From: C-114 sp963719285
GTDB lineage: Bacteria; Chloroflexota; Limnocylindria; Limnocylindrales; CSP1-4
Reading direction: 5' to 3'
Length of the DNA: 64,000 bases
Assembly: GCA_963719285.1 (NCBI GenBank)
Contig: CAVRBO010000001.1
Coordinates: 620,001 to 684,000, forward strand
The notes below the pieces were generated by a model. It searched no databases, was not told where the DNA came from, and saw nothing but the letters and a program-made list of their open reading frames with translations. This document shows positions 43,030-51,687 of the stretch, in pieces. The translations under genes were made by a program, and so were the position numbers. Numbering within the stretch: the stretch's first letter is position 1; every line of letters starts with the position of its first letter.

Positions 43030-43538
43030 GCCAGCGCGGTCGCCCGCTGCTCCGCCTCTTCGTCCTCGCCGTCACCGGCGAAGGTGATGAGCTCGTCCAT
43101 GGAATCGAGGTAGTCGATGAAGAGCTTGCCGTCGAGGTGGTCGAGCTCGTGCTGGAGGGCCCGCCCCAGGAGACCCGAGCCGGCGACCTTGATCCGGCGC
43201 CCGAACCGGTTCTGGGCGACCACCCAGACCCGCTCGCGGCGGGTGACGTAGGCGAAGTACCCGGGGATGGACAGGCAGCCCTCGAGATCGCGATCGTCGC
43301 CGGTCGCCCGGACGATGGCCGGGTTGACCAGCTCGTGGAGCTGGCCCTCCACCTCGATCACGCAGGCTCGGAGCGCCTCGCCGAGCTGGGGGGCCGCCAG
43401 GCCCACCCCGGGCGCGTCGCGCATCGTCTCGGCGAGGTCGTCCAGGAGCTCGTGGAGGGGCTTGCCGAAACTGTCGACGGGCAGGCCCTTGAGCCGCAGC
43501 CGCGGGTCGCCGAGCATGACGATGGGTTTGACGCTCAT
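43026..43538 (-). CDS. def: Peptide deformylase, probable leaderless mRNA start
   Basis: Removes N-formyl from nascent proteins; metal hydrolase. 170 residues with the three family motifs GVGLAAPQ (44-51), EGCLS (86-90, Cys ligand) and HELDH (130-134), plus an acidic C-terminus. The ATG at 43538 is only 7 nt after a TATACT box and lacks a Shine-Dalgarno, so a leaderless transcript is likely when transcribed from this site. It also lies downstream of priA in the long operon. Confidence 0.96.
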   Translation of the reverse strand: MSVKPIVMLGDPRLRLKGLPVDSFGKPLHELLDDLAETMRDAPGVGLAAPQLGEALRACVIEVEGQLHELVNPAIVRATGDDRDLEGCLSIPGYFAYVTRRERVWVVAQNRFGRRIKVAGSGLLGRALQHELDHLDGKLFIDYLDSMDELITFAGDGEDEEAEQRATALA

Positions 43539-43544
43539 GGCCGC

Positions 43545-43550
43545 AGTATA
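43545..43550 (-). promoter_or_regulatory. Predicted -10 box placed for a leaderless def transcript
   Basis: TATACT on minus with six bases (GCGGCC) before the def ATG; transcription would start at or next to the A of ATG. CGA, not TGC, precedes the hexamer. It is inside the 31-nt gap after priA. Confidence 0.55.
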
Positions 43551-43569
43551 TCGGCGTCGTGCGGCCCGC

Positions 43570-46065
43570 TCAGAGCAGCGATTCGGGATCCACGTCCACG
43601 GACCATGGAGCCTCGAGCCCGCCGTCGAGGAGGTCGGCCGGCGCCGGCCCGCGGAGGACCACGTTCCAGCGCCACCGGTCGGCCCGCCTGGCGATGTACG
43701 CCGGTGCCGGCCCGATCACCTCGACCGGGATGCCGCGCTCGGTGGCGCGGGCCCGGAGCCGCTCGGCCATCGCGTTCGCCTCGCGCTCGGCGGCGACCGG
43801 ATCGGCGATCGCGACCGTGCACTTCACGTAGCGGCCGAACGGCGGCGCACCCCACCGCTCGCGGGTGGCCAGCTCCGCGTCGTAGAACGCCGCGGGATCG
43901 GCCGTCGCCACGGCCCTGATCGCCGGGTGGTCGGGCTGGTAGGACTGGATGATCGCGAGGCCGGGCCGGTCGCCACGGCCCGCCCGACCCACCGCCTGGG
44001 CCAGGAGCTGGTACGTCCGCTCGGCGGCGCGTTCGTCCGGGAGGTTGAGCGCGATATCGGCCGACACGACGCCGACAAGGGTCACCTCGGGGATGTCGAG
44101 GCCCTTGGTGACCAGGCTCGTGCCGACGAGGACATCGAGGGCGCCGTTGGTGAAGGCGTCCAGGACCCGCTCCGCGCCGTGGCGTCGCTCGACGATGTCG
44201 CGGTCGAGGCGCCCGATGCGGAGGTTCGGGAAGCGCCCACGGACCTCGGCCTCCACGCGCTGGGTGCCACCCCCGAGGTAACGGATCCGGGGCGAGCCGC
44301 AGGCCGGGCAGCGGGTCGCCAGCGGCGTCGCCGTGCCGCAGTGATGGCAGCGCAGGGTCATCCCGGCCTGGTGGAACACCAGTGGGAGCGTGCATTCGGG
44401 GCAGGTCTGGACGGTCCCGCAATCGCGGCACAGGACCGCGGAGGCGGCCCCCCGACGGTTCATGACGAGGATCGCCCGCTCCCCGGCAGCGGGATCGAGC
44501 CCGGCCAGGGCGGCCGCGAGCCGGTCGGAGATCACGCCGCGGTTCCCGGACTTGAGCTCCGCCCGCAGGTCCACCACCTCCACGACCGGCGGCGCGCCGG
44601 TGGGTCGGATGGGCAGGACGACCCGCCGGTACGAGCCGGCCCGGGCGCGACCCACCGACTCGACGGACGGGGTGGCGCTGCCGAGGACCACGGCCGCGCC
44701 GGCCGACCGTCCCAGCTCGATGGCGGCCGCACGCGCGTTGAGCCGCGGCGTGCGTTCGCTCTTGTAGGCCCCGTCGTGCTCCTCGTCCACGATGACGAGG
44801 CCGAGGTCGGCCAGGGGCGCGAGCACGGCCAGGCGCGTTCCGACGACGATCGGCACCCGGCCCGACCGGATCCGCCGCCACTCGTCGGCCCGCTCGCCTT
44901 CGCCCAGGCCCGAGTGGACGAGTGCGATCTCGGCGTCGAGCTCGACCCGGAGGCGGTCGACGAGCGGCAGGGCGAGCGCGATCTCAGGGACGAGCACGAG
45001 CGCCGGCCGGCCGGCCTCCAGGGCCGCCACGATCGCCTCGACATAGATGGCGGTCTTGCCGCCGCCGGTGACGCCGTCGAGGAGGAGCGGCGTCGGGTCG
45101 CGCTCTTCGATCGCTCCCTGGATGATGCCGATCGCCTGGGCCTGGGGCGAGGTGAGATCGGCGTCCGCCGGTCGGGCGCCGCGCCGCCCGACCGCCCGGC
45201 CCTCGAGCGGGCGCCGCTCCGCGACCGCGGTCGTGACATCGACGAGACCTCGTCGGACGAGGCCGCGGAGGGTCCCGTCGCCGTGGCGATCGGCCAGCTC
45301 GGGCGTCCGGATCGGGCCGCCGAACGCCACGAGCTCGTCGAGCAGCGCGACCTGGCGGGGGCCGAGGCGCGGTCCGTCGATCCGGCCACCCGCCGCGAGC
45401 GTGGTCGCCGCCGCGTGGCCCGCCTCGGTCGCGGTCGCGTGCCGGTCCGTCCGCGGCCCGGCCCCGGCGCTCGTCAGCGTCCAGTCGAGGGTCAGCCGGC
45501 CGGCGTCCGCCAGGCGGTGGAGGCGCCGGAGCAGGGCGGCTCGCCCCTCCGACTGGTCGAGATCGCTCACCCGCCGGGGGCCGTCCGCGAGGCGATCGAG
45601 GATCGCCCGATCCTCGACGGCGAGATCCTCGTCATCTCCGGCCGCATCGCCGGCCACGACGTCGGCGACGAGCTCGAGCCGTTCGAGCATCCCCGGTGGG
45701 AGCATGGCCCGGATGACCGTGGACAGCGGGGCGAGGTAGTGGCCGGCCACCCACCGCGCGAGCGCGACCGACAGCGCCGGCAGGAGTGGGCCGTCGCTCC
45801 GCACCCGGGCGAGGAGGGGCTTGGTCGGCCGGACCGGGCCCGGGTCCGCCGCGGGTGGGGCGTCGCCCACCACGACGCCGAGCGCCTGGCGCCGGCCGAA
45901 CTCGACGATGACGGCATCGCCGGCCACGACGTCGGCGAGCTCGCCATCCGCGTGATAGGTGTACGTCCGGCCGCCCGCGCCGCCCGCCGCGTCGATGGCG
46001 ACCTCCACGAGGCGAGTGTCGGCGGGCGCCACGTCGACGGGCGACTGCGCGGATCCCAGGGTCAC
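43570..46065 (-). CDS. priA: Primosomal helicase PriA
   Basis: Replication-restart helicase. 831 residues: N-terminal 3'-DNA-binding domain (about 18-120), winged-helix region, helicase with Walker A GVTGGGKT (331-338), DEEH in IVDEEHDGAYKSE, and GSATPS. Zinc-binding insertion with eight Cys (CRDCGTVQTCPEC, CHHCG, CPACG), then C-terminal lobes with QAVGRAGRGDRPG. GTG 46065, 62 nt after gmk. The rpoZ and coaBC genes usually found between gmk and priA are absent here. Confidence 0.95.
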   Translation of the reverse strand: MTLGSAQSPVDVAPADTRLVEVAIDAAGGAGGRTYTYHADGELADVVAGDAVIVEFGRRQALGVVVGDAPPAADPGPVRPTKPLLARVRSDGPLLPALSVALARWVAGHYLAPLSTVIRAMLPPGMLERLELVADVVAGDAAGDDEDLAVEDRAILDRLADGPRRVSDLDQSEGRAALLRRLHRLADAGRLTLDWTLTSAGAGPRTDRHATATEAGHAAATTLAAGGRIDGPRLGPRQVALLDELVAFGGPIRTPELADRHGDGTLRGLVRRGLVDVTTAVAERRPLEGRAVGRRGARPADADLTSPQAQAIGIIQGAIEERDPTPLLLDGVTGGGKTAIYVEAIVAALEAGRPALVLVPEIALALPLVDRLRVELDAEIALVHSGLGEGERADEWRRIRSGRVPIVVGTRLAVLAPLADLGLVIVDEEHDGAYKSERTPRLNARAAAIELGRSAGAAVVLGSATPSVESVGRARAGSYRRVVLPIRPTGAPPVVEVVDLRAELKSGNRGVISDRLAAALAGLDPAAGERAILVMNRRGAASAVLCRDCGTVQTCPECTLPLVFHQAGMTLRCHHCGTATPLATRCPACGSPRIRYLGGGTQRVEAEVRGRFPNLRIGRLDRDIVERRHGAERVLDAFTNGALDVLVGTSLVTKGLDIPEVTLVGVVSADIALNLPDERAAERTYQLLAQAVGRAGRGDRPGLAIIQSYQPDHPAIRAVATADPAAFYDAELATRERWGAPPFGRYVKCTVAIADPVAAEREANAMAERLRARATERGIPVEVIGPAPAYIARRADRWRWNVVLRGPAPADLLDGGLEAPWSVDVDPESLL

Positions 46066-46127
46066 CGGCCCATTGTCGCAGCGACCGCTCCCGCCGCGGG
46101 CACCCGACGTCCGAGCCCGGTCGACGC

Positions 46128-46757
46128 CTAGACCGCGACCCGGCGGTTCGGGTGGAAGTGGCGTTCGGCCGCGATGATCTCGTCGATCCGGGCGGCGGTC
46201 CGCTGGACCTGGCCCGTGTCGTTCACCACGACGTAGTCGTAGTCATCCTGGCGGGCGAGCTCGATCGCCGCGTTCCGCTGTCGGACTTCGAGCTCGTCGG
46301 CCGACTCCGTCGCCCGCGCCTTCAGGCGCTGGAAGAGCGCCTCGAGCGACGGTGGGACGACGAACACGAGAAGCGCGTCCGAGACCCGCTCCTTCACCGT
46401 CTGGGCGCCCTGTACGTCGATCTTGAGGATGACGTCGTGGCCGGCCGCGAGCGCGTCCGCGACCTCCGCCCGGGGCGTGCCGTACCACCGGCCGTGCACC
46501 TCGGTCGCCTCGAGCAGCTCGCCGGCGTCCCGCATCGCCAGGAACTGCCCCACCGAGACGAAGTGATACGCCACGCCGTCCACCTCGCCCGGTCGCGGGG
46601 CACGGGTCGTGCAGGTCACGACGTAGTGGTAGTCCTTCGCGCCGGGGCGCGCCCGGAGGGCGTCGATGATCGTGTCCTTCCCGACGCCGGACGGGCCACT
46701 GATGATGACGAGGAGGGCGCCCGGCGCGCCCGCTCGGCGATCCGGTGGCACGGTCAT
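46128..46757 (-). CDS. gmk: Guanylate kinase
   Basis: Phosphorylates GMP to GDP. 209 residues: P-loop GPSGVGKDT (21-29), TCTTRAPRPGEVDGVAYHFVS (GMP-binding), LEATEVHGRWYGTPR, and the LFVVPPSLEALFQRL lid region. The start overlaps rluD by 4 nt. Normal length. Confidence 0.96.
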   Translation of the reverse strand: MTVPPDRRAGAPGALLVIISGPSGVGKDTIIDALRARPGAKDYHYVVTCTTRAPRPGEVDGVAYHFVSVGQFLAMRDAGELLEATEVHGRWYGTPRAEVADALAAGHDVILKIDVQGAQTVKERVSDALLVFVVPPSLEALFQRLKARATESADELEVRQRNAAIELARQDDYDYVVVNDTGQVQRTAARIDEIIAAERHFHPNRRVAV

Positions 46758-47710
46758 CGAGCGGCCGCCGAGGCCCGCAGGCCGTCGAGGACCGATTCGA
46801 GCGCCGGCGGCAGCGGCGCTTCGGCCCGGATGAGATGACCGTCGGTCGGCGAGGCGAGCTCCAATCGCCAGGCATGGAGGAACAGGCGCTGGAGGCCGTC
46901 CGGCCCGCGCCGCGAGGTCCCGGTCCCGTAGACTGGATCGCCGGCGACCGGGTGCCCGATCGCGTCGAGATGGACCCGGATCTGGTGGGTCCGGCCGGTG
47001 ATGAGGTCGAGCTCGAGCAGGGTCCAGCCGTCGAACCGTTCACGCACGCGATAGCCGGTCACCGATGGGCGGCCGTCGGTCACGACCGCCATCCGCGTCC
47101 GCTGGCGCGGGTCGCGCCCGATCGGCGCCTCGATCCGGCCGACCGCCGCTGAGACGGATCCCTGGACGAGCGCGATGTACGTCTTCTTGATCCGGCGCGC
47201 CTTGAGCTGGGCCATCAGCCCGGTCTGGGCGCCGTCGCGCTTGGCGACCATGATCAGGCCGCTCGTGTCGCGATCCAGACGATGGACGATCCCGGGCCGG
47301 GCGACCCCGGCGATGCCGCCGTACTCCGCTCCGCCCTGGCGGCCGAGCAGCGCGTGGACCATCGTTCCCGTGGAGTGACCCGGCGACGGGTGGACGACGA
47401 GGCCGGCCGGCTTGTCCACGATGAGCAGGTCGTCGTCCTCGTAGACGACCGTGAGGACGATGTCCGGCTCCGGCTCGAGGGCGAGCGGGATCGCCTCGGG
47501 CACGAGCAGCCGCAGATGGGCGCCGGCACCCACGATCACGTTCGAGCGCAACGCCGCGCCGTCAGCCCCGGTCAGGTGGCCCGCCGCGATGAGTTTCTGG
47601 ACGTGGCTGCGCGACAGGCCCGTCGCATCGGTCACGTAGCGGTCCACGCGGACCGGGATCGCCCCGTCCGGCACGGTCAGCTCGCGGACGACGGCGCCGG
47701 GTCCGGTCAT
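46754..47710 (-). CDS. rluD: RluA/RluD-family 23S rRNA pseudouridine synthase
   Basis: 318 residues: an N-terminal S4 RNA-binding domain (about 19-80, VRVDRYVTDATGLSRSHVQKL) and the catalytic domain with HRLDRDTSG (143-151, nucleophile Asp146), GLVVHPSPGH, and LITGRTHQIRVH. The S4 domain and lspA adjacency suggest RluD (positions 1911/1915/1917), but RluC is not excluded. It starts 4 nt after lspA ends. Confidence 0.92.
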   Translation of the reverse strand: MTGPGAVVRELTVPDGAIPVRVDRYVTDATGLSRSHVQKLIAAGHLTGADGAALRSNVIVGAGAHLRLLVPEAIPLALEPEPDIVLTVVYEDDDLLIVDKPAGLVVHPSPGHSTGTMVHALLGRQGGAEYGGIAGVARPGIVHRLDRDTSGLIMVAKRDGAQTGLMAQLKARRIKKTYIALVQGSVSAAVGRIEAPIGRDPRQRTRMAVVTDGRPSVTGYRVRERFDGWTLLELDLITGRTHQIRVHLDAIGHPVAGDPVYGTGTSRRGPDGLQRLFLHAWRLELASPTDGHLIRAEAPLPPALESVLDGLRASAAAR

Positions 47711-47714
47711 CCGG

Positions 47715-48269
47715 TCAGGCCGGCTTCTCGGCGCTGCGCTCCGGCAGGAGCGCCAGGAGGACGAGCAGGAGGATCGCGCCGTCGATGGATACGTCCGACA
47801 GGTTGAACGTGAACCAGCGCACGGCCCCGATGCCCAGGTCGACGAAGTCGACGACGTAGCCGATCCGCAGGCGGTCCGTGAGGTTGCCCATCGCGCCGCC
47901 GAGGAGCAGGCCGAGGGCGACCGACACGAGGATGCTCGCGCCGGCCCGCGCCTCGTACCACACGATGAGGCCGGCCACGACGAGGCTGACCAGGCCGAAC
48001 ACGACCGCCGAACCCTGGAACAGGCCGAACAGGGCGCCCTGGTTGTGCGAGATCGTGATCCGGACCACGTCTCCCAGGACCGGCACGGGCACGCCGATCT
48101 GGAACGCGTTCGCGACCCAGGCCTTGACCAGCTGGTCGATCGCGAGCACGCCCACGGCGAGGATGCCGAACAGCAGCCAGCGCGGTCGTCCGCCGCGGGC
48201 CGCGCCGGCCGGTCCCTCGTCGGGCGCGAGGGCGGAGCCTGGGGCGGGTGCCGCGTCGGACATCGTCAT
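47715..48269 (-). CDS. lspA: Signal peptidase II (prolipoprotein signal peptidase)
   Basis: Aspartic membrane protease that matures lipoproteins. 184 residues with four membrane segments, and catalytic Asp141 (RIGYVVDFVD) and Asp159 (FNLSDVSIDGAI). A 30-residue Ala/Pro-rich leader precedes the first helix. The ATG overlaps the ileS stop (ATGA); ileS-lspA-rluD is a widespread order. Confidence 0.95.
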   Translation of the reverse strand: MTMSDAAPAPGSALAPDEGPAGAARGGRPRWLLFGILAVGVLAIDQLVKAWVANAFQIGVPVPVLGDVVRITISHNQGALFGLFQGSAVVFGLVSLVVAGLIVWYEARAGASILVSVALGLLLGGAMGNLTDRLRIGYVVDFVDLGIGAVRWFTFNLSDVSIDGAILLLVLLALLPERSAEKPA

Positions 48270-51200
48270 GCGGCACCCACGGTGCGGAGCCCGAGGCCGA
48301 CCGTCCCGTGCTCGAGCTCCACCGTGCCCTTGGTGGTGCCGGCAGGTGGCGAGCCGTGGTGGACGGTCTCGGCCAGCGTGTCCGCGAGCACGCCGTCGAG
48401 ATGGTCGGCCACCACCGTCGGGAGGCCGTCGATCCAGAGCTCGATCCGGTCGGTCAGCTCCAGGCCGGCGTCCTTGCGCAGGTCCTGGACCGCCCGCGAG
48501 AGCTCGCGCGCGTCGCCCTCGGCCCGCAGCTCGGGTGTCAGCTCGGTGTCGATGACGACGACGAGCCCCTCGTCGTGCGCGACCGCGGTGCCGGGACGGG
48601 GGGTGGCCAGGATCTCGACATCGTCCGGGGCAAGGGTCAGCCCGGCCAGGCGGACGGAACCGTCGGACAGGAACTCGACCTCGCCGGCCCGGGCGGCCGC
48701 CATCACCGCCGGGATCCTGTCACCCAAGCGCTTGCCGATCCGCGGCAGGAGCGGCTTGACCCGCCGGTCCACGAGCTCGGACTCGTCGCCGATGAGCAGG
48801 ATCTCCTTGACGTTCACCTCGTCGGCGATGAGCGCCAGGAGCGCGTCGCGCTCGGGCAGATCGCCGCCGGGCAGGGCGAGCCACAGGCGGGCGATGGGCT
48901 GGCGGACGCGGATGCCGGCGCCGCTGCGCAGCGTCCGGACCAGGTCCACCGCCTTCCGGGCGGTCGCCATCGCGGCTTCCAGGCGTTCGTCGCGCAGGGC
49001 GGCGAGCTCCGCGGCGGGCCAGCGGGTGAGATGGACACTGTCCGGCGCGGCCGGGTCGCGATCGGACACGAGGTTGAGGTGGATCGCCTCGGACAGGAAC
49101 GGCATGATCGGGGCGGCGATCCGGGCCAGCGCCACGAGCGCGGCGTGGAGCGTGGCGAAGGCCGCGTCGCGATCCGGACCGGCGTCGGCGCGCGAGAAGC
49201 GCCGGCGCGAGCGGCGCAGATACCAGGTCGACAGATCGTCCACGAACGCGTCGATCTCGATCGTCGCCTGGCGCGAGTCGAAGTCCGCCAGGGCCTCGCC
49301 CGCCCGGGCGGCCGTGCCCGCGACGCGGGACAGGATCCAGCGGTCGAGCGCGCTCCGTTCCGCGACCGGCGGGGCGGCCGTACCGTCGTCCCGGCCGCTC
49401 GGCGCGGGACTCCAGCCGGCCAGGCGTGCATACGTCGTGAAGAACGCGTACACGTTCCAGAGCACGAGCAGGCCGCGCCGGGCCTCATCGGCCGCGTGCC
49501 AGCCGAACAGGATGTTGTCGTCGGGGCGCGCCGAGCAGTACATCCAGCGCATGACGTCGACGCCCATCCGCTCGGCGGCCTCGTCGAAGTCGATCGCGTT
49601 GCCCCAGCTCTTGTGCATCGGCCGGCCGTCCTCGCCGAAGAGCGTCGCGTAGCCGAACAGCGCCTTGAACGGGCGTTCCCGGCGCAGGACGGTGCCCATC
49701 GCGAGCATCGAGTAGAACCAGTTCCGGAACTGGCCGGGGAAGCTCTCGGTGACCAGGTCGGCCGGGAACCAGCGCGACCAGTACTCGCGGTCCTCGCGGT
49801 AGTGGAGCGTCGAGAACGGCACGATCCCGGCATCGAGCCACGGGTTGCCGACGTCGTGGATCCGGCTCACGGGCGCGCCGCACGTCGGGCACGCGATCGT
49901 CACGGCGTCCACGTACGGCCGGTGGGGCGTGTGGTGCTCGAACTCCTCCCAGCCCGCGATCGCGCGCTGCCTGAGCTCCTCGCGCCCGCCCACCACATCG
50001 AACGTGCCGCACGCCGCGCAGTCGTAGATCGGCAGGGCCAGCCCGTAGTAGCGCTTCTTGCTGATCATCCAGTCGTGCATGTTCATGAGCCAGTCGAGCT
50101 CCCGGTCGTACCCGAAGCCCGGGATCCAGCGGATCTGGTCCACGATCTCCATGATCTGGTAGCGCAGGCTGGCGTCGACCTGCTCCTTCGTGAGCGTTTC
50201 CCGCGGCTGGTCGTAGACCTGACCCATGCTGATGAACCACTCGTCCACGAGGCGGAACACGAGCGGCGTGTTGCAGCGCCAGCAGTGCGGGTAGCGGTGG
50301 ACGATCGTCTCGAGCCGGTAGAACCGGCCCTCCCGCTTGAGGTGCTCGACGATCGGTTCGGCGACATCGCGCACGTCGCGGCCGGACAGTGACCCGAAGC
50401 CGTCCAGCACGATGCCGCCCTCGTCGAGCGGGGCGATGACCGGCAGCCCGAGCGTCCGCCCGAGCTGGAAGTCCTCCGCGCCACAGCCGGGCGCGATGTG
50501 GACGATGCCGGTCCCCTCCTCCTCGCCGACCTCGTCCCAGGCGATGACGCGATGCCGGTACGGCACGTCCGGCGCATCCCCGGTCCCCTTGGCGAACGTC
50601 GCGCGGACGATGGGCAGGTCGTCGAACGGGCCGTCGTAGGTCCAGCCGACGAGCTCCGAGCCCGGTCGCTCCTCGACCACCTCGAACGGTCCGGCAAGGG
50701 CCTGCTTGAGCGTGCCCCGGGCGAGCCAGAACAGGTCGTCGCCCTGGCGGACCTTGACGTACCGCAGGCCCGGTCCCACGGCTGCGGCGACGTTGGAGGT
50801 CAGCGTCCACGGCGTCGTCGTCCACACGAGCAGCGACTCGCCAGGCCGCTCCGTGAGCGGAAACCGGACCGTCAGTCCCGGGTCCTCGCGATCCTGGTAG
50901 CCCTCGTTCATCTCCATCTGCGACAGGCCGGTGCCGCAGCGGGCGCACCACGGCATCGTGTCGTGGCCCTTGTACAGCCAGCCCCGCCGATGGCACTCCG
51001 CGAGGAAGCCCCAGATGAGGTCGTTGTTCTCGTTGCTGAACGTGAAGTAGCTGCCGCCCGTATCGGGCATCCCCAATCGGCCGATGAGCATCTCGACCGA
51101 GTCGGTCACCGGGCCGTTCGGGCCCTGGATCGTCGCCTGGGCGGACGGATCCACGGCGAGGAGGTCGCGCAGCCGGTGCAGCTCCTCGGGTTCGTTCCAG

Positions 51201-51628
51201 TCCATCCACATCCCGAGCCGGATCGACTGCTCGGTCTGGCGGGCGGCGAAGGTCAGGACGCGCTGCTTGCAGAGCGAGACGAACTCGGCGATGCCGAGGG
51301 CCTCGATATCGTGCTTGTTCGTGAACCCGAGCTCGCGCTCGACGTTCACCTCGACCCACAGGCCCTGGCAGTCGAAGCCGTTCTGCCAGCGCTGGTCCTC
51401 GCCGAGCATCGCGTGATAGCGCTGGAAGACGTCCTTGTACGTTCGGCCCCAGCCGTGATGGACGCCCATCGGGTTGTTCGCGGTGATCGGCCCGTCGATG
51501 AAGCTCCAGTGCGGAGCGCCACGGTTCTGTTCACGCAGCCGGTCGAACGTCCGCCGCTCGGCCCACCGGGCAAGGATCCCGTGCTCCTGCGCGATGAGGT
51601 CGGGTCGTGCGCTGACCGGTTCGAACAA
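48266..51628 (-). CDS. ileS: Isoleucyl-tRNA synthetase with divergent signature motifs
   Basis: Charges tRNA-Ile. 1120 residues: class I catalytic domain, editing domain (about 190-390; LLVWTTTPWTLTSN), anticodon domain. The HIGH-type motif is HHGW (57-60, ITANNPMGVHHGWGRT) and the KMSKS-type motif is MHKSW (from about 671, GRPMHKSWGN), both unlike the textbook forms. Zinc-type Cys pairs occur at CARCG and CAACG/CPTCG. TTG 51628 is the start, preceded by GAGG. Divergent from the LCP gene, sharing a -10 region. Confidence 0.93.
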   Translation of the reverse strand: MFEPVSARPDLIAQEHGILARWAERRTFDRLREQNRGAPHWSFIDGPITANNPMGVHHGWGRTYKDVFQRYHAMLGEDQRWQNGFDCQGLWVEVNVERELGFTNKHDIEALGIAEFVSLCKQRVLTFAARQTEQSIRLGMWMDWNEPEELHRLRDLLAVDPSAQATIQGPNGPVTDSVEMLIGRLGMPDTGGSYFTFSNENNDLIWGFLAECHRRGWLYKGHDTMPWCARCGTGLSQMEMNEGYQDREDPGLTVRFPLTERPGESLLVWTTTPWTLTSNVAAAVGPGLRYVKVRQGDDLFWLARGTLKQALAGPFEVVEERPGSELVGWTYDGPFDDLPIVRATFAKGTGDAPDVPYRHRVIAWDEVGEEEGTGIVHIAPGCGAEDFQLGRTLGLPVIAPLDEGGIVLDGFGSLSGRDVRDVAEPIVEHLKREGRFYRLETIVHRYPHCWRCNTPLVFRLVDEWFISMGQVYDQPRETLTKEQVDASLRYQIMEIVDQIRWIPGFGYDRELDWLMNMHDWMISKKRYYGLALPIYDCAACGTFDVVGGREELRQRAIAGWEEFEHHTPHRPYVDAVTIACPTCGAPVSRIHDVGNPWLDAGIVPFSTLHYREDREYWSRWFPADLVTESFPGQFRNWFYSMLAMGTVLRRERPFKALFGYATLFGEDGRPMHKSWGNAIDFDEAAERMGVDVMRWMYCSARPDDNILFGWHAADEARRGLLVLWNVYAFFTTYARLAGWSPAPSGRDDGTAAPPVAERSALDRWILSRVAGTAARAGEALADFDSRQATIEIDAFVDDLSTWYLRRSRRRFSRADAGPDRDAAFATLHAALVALARIAAPIMPFLSEAIHLNLVSDRDPAAPDSVHLTRWPAAELAALRDERLEAAMATARKAVDLVRTLRSGAGIRVRQPIARLWLALPGGDLPERDALLALIADEVNVKEILLIGDESELVDRRVKPLLPRIGKRLGDRIPAVMAAARAGEVEFLSDGSVRLAGLTLAPDDVEILATPRPGTAVAHDEGLVVVIDTELTPELRAEGDARELSRAVQDLRKDAGLELTDRIELWIDGLPTVVADHLDGVLADTLAETVHHGSPPAGTTKGTVELEHGTVGLGLRTVGAA

Positions 51629-51673
51629 CTGTGCCTCGGTGGGGGTTCCGACGCTCGATGGCCGGAGTCCGGC

Positions 51674-51680
51674 TATCCTA
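51674..51680. promoter_or_regulatory. Overlapping divergent -10 boxes, ileS and LCP gene
   Basis: On plus, TATCCT (51674-51679, preceded by GGC) ends 8 nt before the LCP ATG, leaderless spacing. On minus, TAGGAT (51675-51680) serves ileS with about 46 nt of leader. The whole intergenic gap is 59 nt, so the two polymerases would compete. Confidence 0.55.
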
Positions 51681-51687
51681 CCCGACG

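Noticed and set aside
43267..46131. 954-codon open frame on plus across priA
   Set aside because: It is the antisense shadow of priA; the product is Arg/Asp/Gly/Pro-rich with no domain, and high-GC coding regions commonly leave such long antisense frames open.
51629..51687. T-box riboswitch upstream of ileS
   Set aside because: The gap to the divergent gene is only 59 nt, too short for a T-box leader.
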